From: Leptospirillum sp.
GTDB lineage: Bacteria > Nitrospirota > Leptospirillia > Leptospirillales > Leptospirillaceae
DNA length: 64,000 nucleotides
Reading direction: 5' to 3'
Assembly: GCA_027315205.1 (NCBI GenBank)
Contig: DAHUYM010000003.1
Coordinates: 62,001-126,000 of the forward strand
The notes under the pieces were generated by a model. It was not told the DNA's origin and made no database searches. It saw only the letters and a list, made by a program, of their open reading frames with translations. Below, in pieces: positions 17,486 to 25,942 of the stretch. Within the stretch, counting starts at the first letter, position 1. The number at the start of each line of letters is the position of its first letter. The position numbers and the translations under genes are program-made.

Positions 17486-18537
17486 GCCGTAAGAGTTTCC
17501 AATTGATCGAGTTTTTCCAGGACCGTTTCCACGGTGATGGACTGCATGCAAAGATTGTCCGGGCATCGGTTCCCGAACGTCTGACAGGGAGAACACCCCA
17601 GATCCGAGCGCACGAGGGTTCCGTTGAAAGGACGGTAGGACACGTGATCCCCAGGGCCGAACAGGGCGACGACCTTCTTTCCAACCGCCTGAGCCAGGTG
17701 GATCGGTCCCGAATCGTTTCCGACCACCCCTCGAGAGAGCGAAATCAGGCCTTTCAGGGTCGGCAGGTCGGATTGAAGTATGGATTTGAACAGGTGTGTC
17801 CCGGGTTGCATCCGTTTGCTCAATTCTCCAAGGGCCTCGGAGTCGGAGGGTCCTCCGAGCGCCAATACTCCGAATCCTCGTTCCATGAGGCTCCGGGAGA
17901 GCCCCATGTATTTTGGAGCCGGCCAGTTCTTGTTTTTCATGCCCGAGCCCGGGAAGAGGATATAAAATCCTTTGGGACAGATCTCAGGGAATCCGACCAA
18001 AAGATCGAGGGCTTTTTTGACGTTTTCGGGCCGGACTGTCAATACGGGATTGGTCCTCCCAGTCGCAAATCCAAGGCGGCTTACGATATGAAGCATCTGG
18101 TCGGACATTTGGGTCAGCGCATTCGGAAGAAAAATCCGGTCGGTATAGACATGGGGGTCGAGGAGGAGGGTAGGGTGCCCGTGAATTCCGATCCGTCTTT
18201 TCGCTCCCGATGCCAAAGTAATGATCCTGGACCTCGGTCCCCTTGAAAAAAGATCAAATACGGCATCGTACCGCTCGGAACGGATCGATTTGAGAAACTT
18301 CAGATATTTTTCGTCGAACACATGCCGGCGGAAAAAGGATGACGAACCGCTCCGTGGCAAGCCTATGACCGATCGAAAGACGGATTCTTCCGAAAAGAGA
18401 GGAACAAAGGGTGTTTCCATCACATAATCGATTGCCGCGTCGGGACAAGTATCTTTCACAGCCTGTACGGCAGACATGGAAAGTACCATGTCCCCCAAGG
18501 CCCTGAGACCGACAAAAAGAATTTTGTGCACGCTCAT
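17482..18537 (-). CDS. GT9 heptosyltransferase-family protein
   Basis: About 351 residues. KILFVGLRALGDMVLSMSAVQAV is the N-terminal acceptor-side motif with Gly-Asp. FYILFPGSGMKNKNWP and VVGNDSGPIHLAQAVGKKVVALFGPGD form the ADP-heptose-binding half. The CSPC plus Cys-Cys tail is followed by MQSITVETVLEKL. ATG 18537 lies 19 bp after the Trm112-like gene. The KNWPAPKY segment corresponds to the K-W motif of heptosyltransferases, so ADP-heptose use is plausible. It overlaps the next GT9 gene by four bases. Confidence 0.88.
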   Translation of the reverse strand: MSVHKILFVGLRALGDMVLSMSAVQAVKDTCPDAAIDYVMETPFVPLFSEESVFRSVIGLPRSGSSSFFRRHVFDEKYLKFLKSIRSERYDAVFDLFSRGPRSRIITLASGAKRRIGIHGHPTLLLDPHVYTDRIFLPNALTQMSDQMLHIVSRLGFATGRTNPVLTVRPENVKKALDLLVGFPEICPKGFYILFPGSGMKNKNWPAPKYMGLSRSLMERGFGVLALGGPSDSEALGELSKRMQPGTHLFKSILQSDLPTLKGLISLSRGVVGNDSGPIHLAQAVGKKVVALFGPGDHVSYRPFNGTLVRSDLGCSPCQTFGNRCPDNLCMQSITVETVLEKLDQLETLTA

Positions 18538-18556
18538 GACGCCCGTTGTCGAAAAA

Positions 18557-18742
18557 TCATCCCTTGATTGATTGTTGTAGGGGCAAGGCTTCCTCGACAA
18601 GCATCACCGGAATGTCTTCATGGATCGGGTACAGAAGCCGGCAACTCGTGCACGCCAATCCTTCCGGGTCATGGACCTCTGTCAGGGTTCCCTTGCATTT
18701 CGGGCAAACAAGGATGGACAGGAGAAACGGATCGAGTGCCAT
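18557..18742 (-). CDS. Trm112-family zinc-ribbon protein (YcaR/UPF0434-like)
   Basis: 61-residue protein with two CxxC pairs (Cys13/16, Cys31/34) and the sequence LVCPKCKGTL ... CRLLYPIHEDIPVMLVEEA, which is the Trm112/UPF0434 pattern. In eukaryotes and archaea Trm112 activates methyltransferases. In bacteria the short form is found beside lipid A or core genes such as lpxK-kdsB. Here it sits between gmhB and tandem GT9 genes, 10 bp after gmhB. Exact function is unknown. Confidence 0.88.
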   Translation of the reverse strand: MALDPFLLSILVCPKCKGTLTEVHDPEGLACTSCRLLYPIHEDIPVMLVEEALPLQQSIKG

Positions 18743-18752
18743 AGAGATCCCC

Positions 18753-19319
18753 TTATATGGATAATGTGTCCAGAAACCGGTCGACAGCTTCGGAAAATGA
18801 AGCGACCCGAATATAGGTAAGACCGGCCTCGGATCGATTGTCTTTGTTCCCCCCCTGAATCATAAACCCTTTCACTCCCGCTTTTTGTGCAGCGATCATA
18901 TCACGAACCATATCTCCCACCATGATCGTGGATTCGTGTCGTGCCCCGAACTGTTTCATCGCGTCCAGGAGAAGCCCGGGCTCAGGTTTTCTGCACAGGC
19001 AAACGGTCCTGTATTCCGGGAGTATGGCCTCGGGAAGGTGTGGGCAATAGAAAAACGCATCGATCGCGGCCCCTTCTTGCCCGAGCATTTTATTCATGTA
19101 TTCGTGCGTTTCCCGGACGAACGATTCGGAAAACAATCCGCGAGCCACACCCGACTGGTTCGTCACGACAGCAACCGGGATCTTTCGACGGTTCAGTTCC
19201 CGTATCGCATCGATCACTCCTGGCAGGAACCTCACGTCGGAGAGACCCGACAGGTAAGGAACGTCCTCGATGATCGTCCCGTCCCGGTCGACCAGGACGA
19301 CAGGATTTTCGACCGTCAT
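18753..19319 (-). CDS. gmhB: D-glycero-D-manno-heptose-1,7-bisphosphate 7-phosphatase
   Basis: 188-residue HAD phosphatase of ADP-heptose synthesis, removing the 7-phosphate from heptose bisphosphate. The nucleophile motif is VLVDRDGT (Asp11, Asp13). VVTNQSGVARGLF is motif II with the GmhB substrate loop, and FYCPHLPE ... CLCRKPEPGLL forms the zinc-binding Cys/His loop and motif III Lys. MVGDMVRDMIAAQKAG is motif IV. ATG 19319 overlaps the upstream GT9 stop (ATGA); the longer reading upstream shadows that gene. GmhA and HldE/HldD are not in this window. A histidinol-phosphatase role is less likely. Confidence 0.93.
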   Translation of the reverse strand: MTVENPVVLVDRDGTIIEDVPYLSGLSDVRFLPGVIDAIRELNRRKIPVAVVTNQSGVARGLFSESFVRETHEYMNKMLGQEGAAIDAFFYCPHLPEAILPEYRTVCLCRKPEPGLLLDAMKQFGARHESTIMVGDMVRDMIAAQKAGVKGFMIQGGNKDNRSEAGLTYIRVASFSEAVDRFLDTLSI

Positions 19320-20332
19320 GCTCCGAGCGCCTCGGAAATACCTCGACGTATGGAAGGCCAGACATCCTCGGGTGTCAATCGTTCCATGCACCTGTGGTCG
19401 ATCGGGCATTCCCGCAAGAGACACGGGGCACAGCGGACTGGGTGTGAGAGTATGCGAATACTCGATGACTGTGGCCCCGTCGCGACCGGGTCGGTCGGCC
19501 CGAAAAATGCCACACCGGGTTTTCCAAGAGCCGCACCGATATGCATCATGCCGGAATCGTTCGTAATGACAAAGCAGCACCTTGATAGAACCGCAACACT
19601 AAGCATGAGCTCTATTTTACCATCGGTCGACAAGAGCCGGCTTGTTTTGATCTTTTCCTGGATCCGTGCGGGGACGTCCCTGTCTTTTTTGCCCGCAAAC
19701 ATGACGATCCCGGCATCCGGAAACGTGCATAAAATCCGGTTGATCACATCGATATAATAGGCTTCCGGCCACATTTTGGCGGATCCGTAATGGGCTCCCG
19801 GGTTGATCCCGATGAGCGGGCTCTTTTGAAGTCCGTTCCTTTCGAGATAGTTATCGGTACGGCGAAGAAGTTCGTCGGAGACGAACAGTTCGGGGCGTTC
19901 GACCGGCAAAGGACCAAACGCCGCTTCGCCGATCGCCCTGTAGTAGGTCGATTGATGTTGAGCACGCATTTTCCATTCCCGGTAATCGAGGGACCGCGTC
20001 AAGAGTAGCGACCGGAATTCGTGGGTGAATCCGATCCTTTCGGGAATTCCCGTCAACCAGAGGTCGATAGCGGAACGAAAAGAAAGAGGAAAGCAGAGCG
20101 CCAACGGAAAACGCTTTCCCAATTCCGGGCGATTGAACGATCCCGATCGCTCAACGACCCGTTCGACCACCGGAGACATGCGATAGATATCGGCCGTACT
20201 TGAAGAGGAAAGAACGGTGATGAGTGTCGATGGCGAGACCTTCCGTATGCCTTGGAGGGTAGCTAGAGAGATGACGGCGTCGCCGATCCAGTTTACTCCG
20301 TAGACAAGCAGGTCCTGGAGTTGAGATTTCAT
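19316..20332 (-). CDS. Lipopolysaccharide heptosyltransferase II-like (GT9)
   Basis: 338 residues, closest in appearance to WaaF: LLVYGVNWIGDAVISLATLQGIRK, with the N-x-x-G-D loop, then IGINPGAHYGSAKMWP (the K-W motif that contacts the donor phosphate), FVITNDSGMMHIGAALGKPGVAFFGPTDP and the CAPC ... Cys ... Cys tail with MERLTPEDV. It would add heptose to the inner core from ADP-heptose. It overlaps gmhB, an ADP-heptose synthesis gene, by four bases, strengthening that reading. The upstream GT2 stop overlaps its own ATG. Confidence 0.9.
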   Translation of the reverse strand: MKSQLQDLLVYGVNWIGDAVISLATLQGIRKVSPSTLITVLSSSSTADIYRMSPVVERVVERSGSFNRPELGKRFPLALCFPLSFRSAIDLWLTGIPERIGFTHEFRSLLLTRSLDYREWKMRAQHQSTYYRAIGEAAFGPLPVERPELFVSDELLRRTDNYLERNGLQKSPLIGINPGAHYGSAKMWPEAYYIDVINRILCTFPDAGIVMFAGKKDRDVPARIQEKIKTSRLLSTDGKIELMLSVAVLSRCCFVITNDSGMMHIGAALGKPGVAFFGPTDPVATGPQSSSIRILSHPVRCAPCLLRECPIDHRCMERLTPEDVWPSIRRGISEALGA

Positions 20333-21420
20333 TCGGGACCTGCCGGAGTCCGAACATTTTCTCCGCTCCTTTGTGACGGAGGCGTCTCAAGGGAAAACAG
20401 TCTCGATATCCAGATCGAATCGACGAAATCCGGAATTGTGTCACCAGGGTTCGATTGGATGCCGAATGGTTTCGGATGAAAAATCGGCGGCAGCATTGAA
20501 AACAGGCAAGTTTCCCAGTTTTTGTAATTAAAGGGATTGGTGCATGCTGCCATTAGGATCATCTGTTTTCCAAGAGTCTCACCATGAGGAAGGTTCAAAA
20601 GCTTTATACCGCACTCCCTCATCCATCGGGATCGGAGTTTTTTGAATCCTTTCATCGATAACCGGTCGTCTTTCAAAAAATATTTTTCTCGTAGGACCGA
20701 AAAGAAGAGATCATGTTTCAAAATAAGGTTGAAATCATAGACCCTCCGGTTCGCGTCCTTTTTCGAATGCAGTCGAAATTCGATCAGGGACCTGGGAACG
20801 ATCGCCACTTTTCCGTTTTCGTACATCCGGAGGACGAACTCCGAATCTTCAAGCCAGAACGGATCGAATCGCACATCAAAAAGTCCGATGGACAGAGCTG
20901 TTTCTTTCTTGAAAAAAAACGTCGAAGTCTGGGGTTCGAACAACGGATCCGTTTTGAACCTTTCGGTATGGGCGAAAAGATATTTGGCCCAGCGTGGAAT
21001 ATCGGGCTTGGCATCGGGATGTACGACGGTCTGTCCGTCCGGAGACACGTCATTTTTCCACGATCCGACGAGTGAGATCGCGTTGTCTTTCCGGAGTTCT
21101 TCGAGTTGACATGCAAGGCGTTCTGGTTTCATGCGATCATCGCTGTCGAGAAGAGCGACAAAAATCCCCCGACTTTCAATGATGCCCCTGTTCCGGGCTG
21201 ACGCAGCTCCCTTTTTTGGTTCTTGAATGATCCGGATCCGACCCGGGAATTGCGTTTTCCAGCGGGAAGCTACTTCGAGGGTGTCGGCCGTCGCCTGATT
21301 GTCGACCATCACAACCTCGAAGTCTTGAAAGGATTGCTTGAAAACCGAATCAAGGGCCTCATCGAGTTCGAATATGTATCGGGTGATGGGTATGACGACG
21401 GATATCGTTGGGTTGTTCAA
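20329..21420 (-). CDS. GT2 glycosyltransferase
   Basis: 363-residue protein with an N-terminal GT-A domain: ISVVIPITRYIFELDEALDSVFKQSFQDFEVVMVDNQ, then GAASARNRGI and the DxD-type VALLDSDDRMKPERL. The remaining ~200 residues lack an obvious second domain. Soluble, no membrane segments. It probably adds a hexose to LPS core or a related glycan. The start is a TTG at 21420, following an in-frame TAA 27 bp upstream, with only a weak ribosome-binding site. Confidence 0.85.
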   Translation of the reverse strand: MNNPTISVVIPITRYIFELDEALDSVFKQSFQDFEVVMVDNQATADTLEVASRWKTQFPGRIRIIQEPKKGAASARNRGIIESRGIFVALLDSDDRMKPERLACQLEELRKDNAISLVGSWKNDVSPDGQTVVHPDAKPDIPRWAKYLFAHTERFKTDPLFEPQTSTFFFKKETALSIGLFDVRFDPFWLEDSEFVLRMYENGKVAIVPRSLIEFRLHSKKDANRRVYDFNLILKHDLFFSVLREKYFLKDDRLSMKGFKKLRSRWMRECGIKLLNLPHGETLGKQMILMAACTNPFNYKNWETCLFSMLPPIFHPKPFGIQSNPGDTIPDFVDSIWISRLFSLETPPSQRSGENVRTPAGPE

Positions 21421-21537
21421 GGTGTCTCGCTTAGACCGCCAGTGTTACTCATTGAATTGTGCCCCGGAATCGCATCCATCAAAGCGACTCCCATAAAAGG
21501 TCCTGAATGCGGATGAGAAAATCAGGCGATTTGTCAC
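21421..21537. other. Intergenic, no gene seen
   Basis: 117 bp between two same-strand GT2 genes. It holds no convincing ribosome-binding site, RNA or repeat. It is the longest non-coding break inside this otherwise overlapping stretch, so a promoter could lie here, but none is recognised. Confidence 0.5.
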
Positions 21538-22509
21538 TTACAAATATCCAGACATTTTCAGAACCTTGGTCAGGTCTCCATTCTTTTTCAATGATTGCCA
21601 GGCCTTGTATTTTGAATCCCAACGCCTGAGGCGATCCCGTAGGGTTTTTCGATACCCGGGTCTCTGCTCAGGAAACGGCCAGAAACTCACGATATCGCCC
21701 TTTTTCCATTTTTCTTCCACTGTAAGATGGGGAGAATGGCTGCAGGTGACCGGTTCGCGATTTTTTTTATTCTGTGTCGCCCGAATGAAATGATGGACAT
21801 AGGAGTCACCAATAATGAGCGGAAGAGTAGCTAGGACCCCATTTTCTTTCATATCGGCAACACGCAGATAAAGATCCCAATCGGCACCTTGCATCCTGGG
21901 ATCGAGATCTCCGATAAGCGATAGAAGGCTTCTCGACATCAGATGGCAATGTCCCATGATCCCCGGAAACGAAACCCCTTGATACCGGGATTGGATGTGG
22001 CCTGAGAACTGTTTTAAATTTCCATACATCGCCCGAATTTTGGAACGAAGATCGATGTCCTCATCAAGGGAGTAGGTCTTTTTTAGAATCAGCCTCCAGC
22101 GACGAAATAAAAAATCCTCGAGCGCTTTGTCCGGCATATGCTCGAGACCGATAGGGCTCGCCAGTTCGGTCTCTCCTTTTTCGATGGCAGAAACCAAAGC
22201 CAAGTCCCATCCGGGACCGAAAACGATATCGTTGTTCAGGAGTCCGACGACAGATGCTGTGGTTTTCCTCAATCCCTGGTTCATCGAGACCGGATAGCAC
22301 TGATTCCTGTCGTTAGAGAGAACGATAACTTCAAAATTGTCCCCTTTTTGCGACCGGAAAAAATCTCCCGAGGCATCCGGAGAGTGGTTGTCGACCACGA
22401 TCAACCGGAACGGATGACGGGTGTTTTCCCGAAGAGACTCGAAGAATAGCCTGTTTAGAGGAAGGCCGCCGTGAATCGGAACGACGAGGTCTATCTTTGT
22501 CATCGTCAT
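21538..22509 (-). CDS. GT2 glycosyltransferase
   Basis: About 323 residues. The GT-A fold opens with KIDLVVPIHGGLPLNRLFFESLRE; RLIVVDNHSPD and VVGLLNNDIVFGPGWD (metal-binding N-N-D variant of DxD) follow, and MGHCHLMSRSLLSLIGDLDPRMQGADWDLYLRVADM is the acceptor-side segment seen in rhamnosyltransferase-like GT2 proteins. ATG 22509 makes an ATGA overlap with the upstream GT2 stop; a second in-frame ATG lies six bases later. The role is presumably in outer-core or O-glycan assembly. Confidence 0.83.
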   Translation of the reverse strand: MTMTKIDLVVPIHGGLPLNRLFFESLRENTRHPFRLIVVDNHSPDASGDFFRSQKGDNFEVIVLSNDRNQCYPVSMNQGLRKTTASVVGLLNNDIVFGPGWDLALVSAIEKGETELASPIGLEHMPDKALEDFLFRRWRLILKKTYSLDEDIDLRSKIRAMYGNLKQFSGHIQSRYQGVSFPGIMGHCHLMSRSLLSLIGDLDPRMQGADWDLYLRVADMKENGVLATLPLIIGDSYVHHFIRATQNKKNREPVTCSHSPHLTVEEKWKKGDIVSFWPFPEQRPGYRKTLRDRLRRWDSKYKAWQSLKKNGDLTKVLKMSGYL

Positions 22510-23357
22510 CCTTTGAAGCCGTGCCTGAATACATACGCGTAGAACTTCGGGTTCAGCCACCGCATGCGTTTTTTCGGAAGCTCGGGAAAGGTCGAAACCC
22601 GTTCAGCCATGACCCGTGGATGCGCTCCATGAAACGGTTTCAGAATCTCGTAGTGCTCCGGCATGAATTCGTTCAAAGCCAGAACTTTCTCGTCCCGTTC
22701 GTTCGGTTTGCCTTCCCAGTACCAGGCGACCTGTGTCAGGACTTTTTCGCGCAAAAGATTGGGATTCTTGACCCAGCCATAGTGATAAATATGCCCCTTG
22801 GCGTACCGCCAAAGGTCATTTTGTTTTTTCCCGATATAGAGATCGTCGGACGATCTCGCAAAGCCTACGGCGTCTCCGATCGATTTCACGGAGCCTCCCG
22901 GACGGACGATCCTAAGCGCCCTTCGGTAGGCCCAGGGATCCAGGCTTTCATAATCTCCGACAAAATGGCGGTATTGCATCATCAGGCCCAGCAGGTGACG
23001 ATCGTCCTTATAGCGCTCCATGGACTCGACGATACCCTCGTAATCCTTTTCGTGGATCACCTCGTCCGCCTGCAGGTATAGGGCCCAATCCCCGTCAGCG
23101 CGGCAATTCTCGAGTGCGATGTTCGTCTGTTGCGCATACACTAGACCGTCTTTTCGCAAATTGGGATCCCAGACCGTTTCGATGATCCGGATCTTGGGAT
23201 CTCCTATTTTGCAAATCCTCGAGAGGGTTTCATCTTCCGAGTCTCCCACTGCGATCACGAACTCATCCACGATCGGCAGAAGAGATCGGATCGACTCCTC
23301 AAACGGATAGTCAAGCTTTACGACATTGCGACAAAAGGAAAATCCGGAAACGAACAT
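22506..23357 (-). CDS. GT2-like glycosyltransferase
   Basis: 283-residue GT-A protein. It begins FVSGFSFCRNVVKLDYPFEESIRSLLPIVDEFVIAVGDSEDET, the pattern of a branch of GT2 related to WaaE-type core transferases. DWALYLQADEVIHEKDYEGI holds the ADE metal motif. The C-terminal half is rich in aromatic residues (GHIYHYGWVKNP). Soluble. The start ATG 23357 is 64 bp after the toxin-antitoxin pair. Sugar and acceptor are unknown. Confidence 0.8.
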   Translation of the reverse strand: MFVSGFSFCRNVVKLDYPFEESIRSLLPIVDEFVIAVGDSEDETLSRICKIGDPKIRIIETVWDPNLRKDGLVYAQQTNIALENCRADGDWALYLQADEVIHEKDYEGIVESMERYKDDRHLLGLMMQYRHFVGDYESLDPWAYRRALRIVRPGGSVKSIGDAVGFARSSDDLYIGKKQNDLWRYAKGHIYHYGWVKNPNLLREKVLTQVAWYWEGKPNERDEKVLALNEFMPEHYEILKPFHGAHPRVMAERVSTFPELPKKRMRWLNPKFYAYVFRHGFKG

Positions 23358-23421
23358 TCAGGTACCATCCTTACGTTTGCGGGAACGATCCCCTATCGAT
23401 TGCTGACACACGAAGCCGCTC

Positions 23422-23850
23422 TCACCCTATGTCCTGCCATTGGGAAAGGCTTTGCACACCGGAATCGGTCCCGACCTTTCGCACATAGGCTTCGTCCGCT
23501 GTCAGGAAAATACCCTTGTTTAGAACTGCCAACGCATGGTAGCTCGCATCGTAAAAACTGACCTTGTGTTTTGCGACCAGACAGAGCGCCGTTTTCCAAG
23601 ATACATCCGTATTGCCCGTTTGCGGAATACCAAAGCGGATCAGAGCTTCGAGACGCGCTTGGGCATCTTCCGGAAAATGCCGGCCCAATATATTTCCAAC
23701 CTCATAAATCCATAAATCGGGAACGAGAAGATCGATTCTTCCATGCAGGAAACTCTCCCGGACATTCAAAGCCTTGTCCAGATGGAGTTCCCGTATTCCG
23801 GGAAGCACCCATTTCAGGAGAACGGAGGCATCCGGCACGAAAAGGCTCAC
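23422..23850 (-). CDS. PIN-domain ribonuclease toxin (VapC-like)
   Basis: 142-residue PIN-domain protein. The four acidic active-site residues are present: Asp7 (FVPDASVLLKW), Glu50 (WIYEVGN), Asp101 (FYDASYHALA) and Asp119 (TADEAY). VapC toxins cleave tRNA or rRNA. The ATG overlaps the stop of the small upstream gene (ATGA), the usual antitoxin-first, coupled arrangement. The module sits between LPS glycosyltransferase genes. No truncation is seen. Confidence 0.9.
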   Translation of the reverse strand: MSLFVPDASVLLKWVLPGIRELHLDKALNVRESFLHGRIDLLVPDLWIYEVGNILGRHFPEDAQARLEALIRFGIPQTGNTDVSWKTALCLVAKHKVSFYDASYHALAVLNKGIFLTADEAYVRKVGTDSGVQSLSQWQDIG

Positions 23851-24074
23851 CGATGTCGATTCCGGTCCGATCGGACCAACCTCTCGGCAGGCTTCCCCAA
23901 AGGTTTCCCGGTCAGGCGAAGCCTGTCCATAATCTGTATGGCCTGCTGTCTCTTCCGTTGAAGGATTTCGTTCGACACGGCCATATTGATGAAACGGCTC
24001 CTCTCCCCGTCAGGAACCCGTTTCAACTCTTCCCAGACGCCGTCTTCGATCATCACATTGATCCGATGGCTCAT
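23847..24074 (-). CDS. Antitoxin of the VapBC-like pair
   Basis: 75-residue protein preceding and overlapping the toxin gene by four bases. The N-terminus, HRINVMIEDGVWEELKRVPDGERSRFINMAVSNEI, looks like a ribbon-helix-helix fold. The basic C-terminus (RKRQQAIQIMDRLRLTGKP) would bind the toxin. ATG 24074 is supported by AAGGAG five bases upstream; an in-frame GTG at 24080 is less likely. It presumably neutralises the toxin and represses the pair through repeats upstream. Confidence 0.82.
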   Translation of the reverse strand: MSHRINVMIEDGVWEELKRVPDGERSRFINMAVSNEILQRKRQQAIQIMDRLRLTGKPLGKPAERLVRSDRNRHR

Positions 24075-24100
24075 GAGCACTCCTTGTTACGCGACAAAAT

Positions 24101-24133
24101 ACATCATAATATTACACATCATTATTACACATC
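24101..24133 (-). promoter_or_regulatory. Likely operator repeats upstream of the toxin-antitoxin pair
   Basis: Three ACATC units on the plus strand, at 24101, 24116 and 24129, in an AT-rich stretch. Two of them are exact 10-base copies of ATTACACATC (24111-24120 and 24124-24133) spaced 13 bp apart. They lie 27-60 bp upstream of the antitoxin start, where toxin-antitoxin complexes usually bind. Binding is inferred. Confidence 0.45.
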
Positions 24134-24215
24134 TTATGAGAATTTTCTATAGACTCTCACGGCTTATGCCATCCTTAACGTTTTTCAAGCATAAAATCCC
24201 TGGAGTGCCCAACAA

Positions 24216-25847
24216 TTACCTTAAATTCGCCAAAAGGCTTCGAATCAGATTCTTGAGATTCTTGAAAGACCGGTCGAAACGGTATACCACCCGGGAGATC
24301 TCCAATGCGGCCGCAGCCTGTCCGGATTCAAGTGCCGCCTTGGCCAAACCCCGCCACCTGAGCGGCGTAGACCATGTCTGCCACCTAAAGAAAGCCTTGT
24401 ATAAAGAAAAAGACGTTCGTATCAGGATTCCTCCCCAAGGAAACTCCAACTCCCCTTTCGGCTCTTCATTTGAAAATCGGAATCTCCAGAGCTCTCCATG
24501 GTCCGACTTCATGAGAAATCGGGTTTCGAGCGTGTGTAATCCGTTTCTCGAATAAAGAGCCAGGAGTCCGTCTTCCGAGAAAATCGCTTCCCTCTCTTTC
24601 CAATCCGGATATTCCCGGAAACGAATGGGTCTGAACGGATTCCGGACAATCATCGTTATCTCATCCGGTAGGTGTTCGCCATCGATGGGATAAAGAACCC
24701 ATGATCCCTCATCCGAGTTACCCACCCCATCTCGGGCATTACAGGGCACCATCATACGAATTTCTCGGGAATCAATGATGGGAACGATCGCAGTTTCCTT
24801 GAGCTGAACTCCGCAGACGCACATGCGGTTGACGAATTCTTCATCAGCTTCTACAACATAATCAAGCGATGCCAGACATGCCGGGCATACGGGATTGGGA
24901 AGGGGAATTTCTCTTCCCAATAGTTCCTTTGAAAGGTTGAATAGAGTTTCGACCGAAATCCTGTGGTTTTCTGGGGGGGAAGGTTCAACGACAAGGGACG
25001 CATAAGGTGACAACGCACGAACTTCCGGCGTGGGAAAGATCGCATTCGTATAAATCCCGATTACGGGGATATCGAAAGCTGCCGCCATGTGAGTTATGCC
25101 TGAATCGTGGCCAATAAACAGGCGGGAAGACCTGATAATTTTCGCCACATCCAATAAAGGGAGACCAAAGGTATTTATAACGCCTGGAACCGGCAACTCT
25201 CCCAGCTCCGGCAAACCTATCACAACGATCTTGTACCCTAAAGCGGAGATATGGATGCCCAGCTCGGTGAATCGATCGTACCCCCAAATCCGTGCCGGCC
25301 AAGTGTGAGGGCAGATCGCGATATAAGGAACACCCTCTAATCCAAAATCCTTCAAAAGACGAGCGTCCGAACCATCCGGCGGATCCAAAGGGACATAAGC
25401 GCGCTTGATCTCCGGAGTAAGATCCAGGCCAATGCTTCGGGCAATCGATTCAAGCGTCGTTTCCCCGCGAGCGAACTGATCGGGCAGGATAAAATGACCG
25501 AACGCCCACAGTATCTGCCGTTCACCCTTTTTGAGGATCGATCGCATCTCGTTCTCGGCCAACTGATATGGGCCGATCACACCCCGAGAGGGATGCCGGG
25601 GATCGAGCGCCTCGGGATACCAGCGAATGCTGATGCCGGGGATCGCCGAGAGAATATTTTCCCATCGCTTGTCCGCAAAGACGATAGAGTGGGCGTTCCG
25701 GAAATTCTCCCGGACGATTTTTACAATTCTGAGACCATTGACCGTATCGCCGAGGCCCTGCCCCAGCACAAAATACACGTCTCCTGAAAAATCCCGGGGG
25801 GTTCGCTCAAAATCGAGAAGTGGTATTCCTTTCCTTTGCCCCGTCAT
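24216..25847 (-). CDS. Large GT9-like protein with a C-terminal extension
   Basis: 543 residues, about 180 longer than other GT9 proteins here. The N-terminal half follows the heptosyltransferase fold: YFVLGQGLGDTVNGLRIVKIV (Gly-Asp), IAICPHTWPARIWGYDRF, and FIGHDSGITHMAAAFDIPVIGIYTN, where His replaces the usual Asn. After residue ~325 it diverges, with CPAC ... CVCG cysteine pairs in place of the GT9 tail, then beta-rich sequence (WVLYPIDGEHLPDE, FRFSNEEPKGELEF) and a helical C-terminus. The extension is not a family I recognise. It may bind an acceptor or metal. Its own promoter could lie in the 95-bp gap upstream. Confidence 0.78.
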   Translation of the reverse strand: MTGQRKGIPLLDFERTPRDFSGDVYFVLGQGLGDTVNGLRIVKIVRENFRNAHSIVFADKRWENILSAIPGISIRWYPEALDPRHPSRGVIGPYQLAENEMRSILKKGERQILWAFGHFILPDQFARGETTLESIARSIGLDLTPEIKRAYVPLDPPDGSDARLLKDFGLEGVPYIAICPHTWPARIWGYDRFTELGIHISALGYKIVVIGLPELGELPVPGVINTFGLPLLDVAKIIRSSRLFIGHDSGITHMAAAFDIPVIGIYTNAIFPTPEVRALSPYASLVVEPSPPENHRISVETLFNLSKELLGREIPLPNPVCPACLASLDYVVEADEEFVNRMCVCGVQLKETAIVPIIDSREIRMMVPCNARDGVGNSDEGSWVLYPIDGEHLPDEITMIVRNPFRPIRFREYPDWKEREAIFSEDGLLALYSRNGLHTLETRFLMKSDHGELWRFRFSNEEPKGELEFPWGGILIRTSFSLYKAFFRWQTWSTPLRWRGLAKAALESGQAAAALEISRVVYRFDRSFKNLKNLIRSLLANLR

Positions 25848-25942
25848 GGAATGAAAAAAAGCCTGCCCGCAATCATGTCACCAGAGATGACGAAACAAGC
25901 CCCATTCGGGGCCGGACCTCTCTTGATGTGATCAGCGAACAT

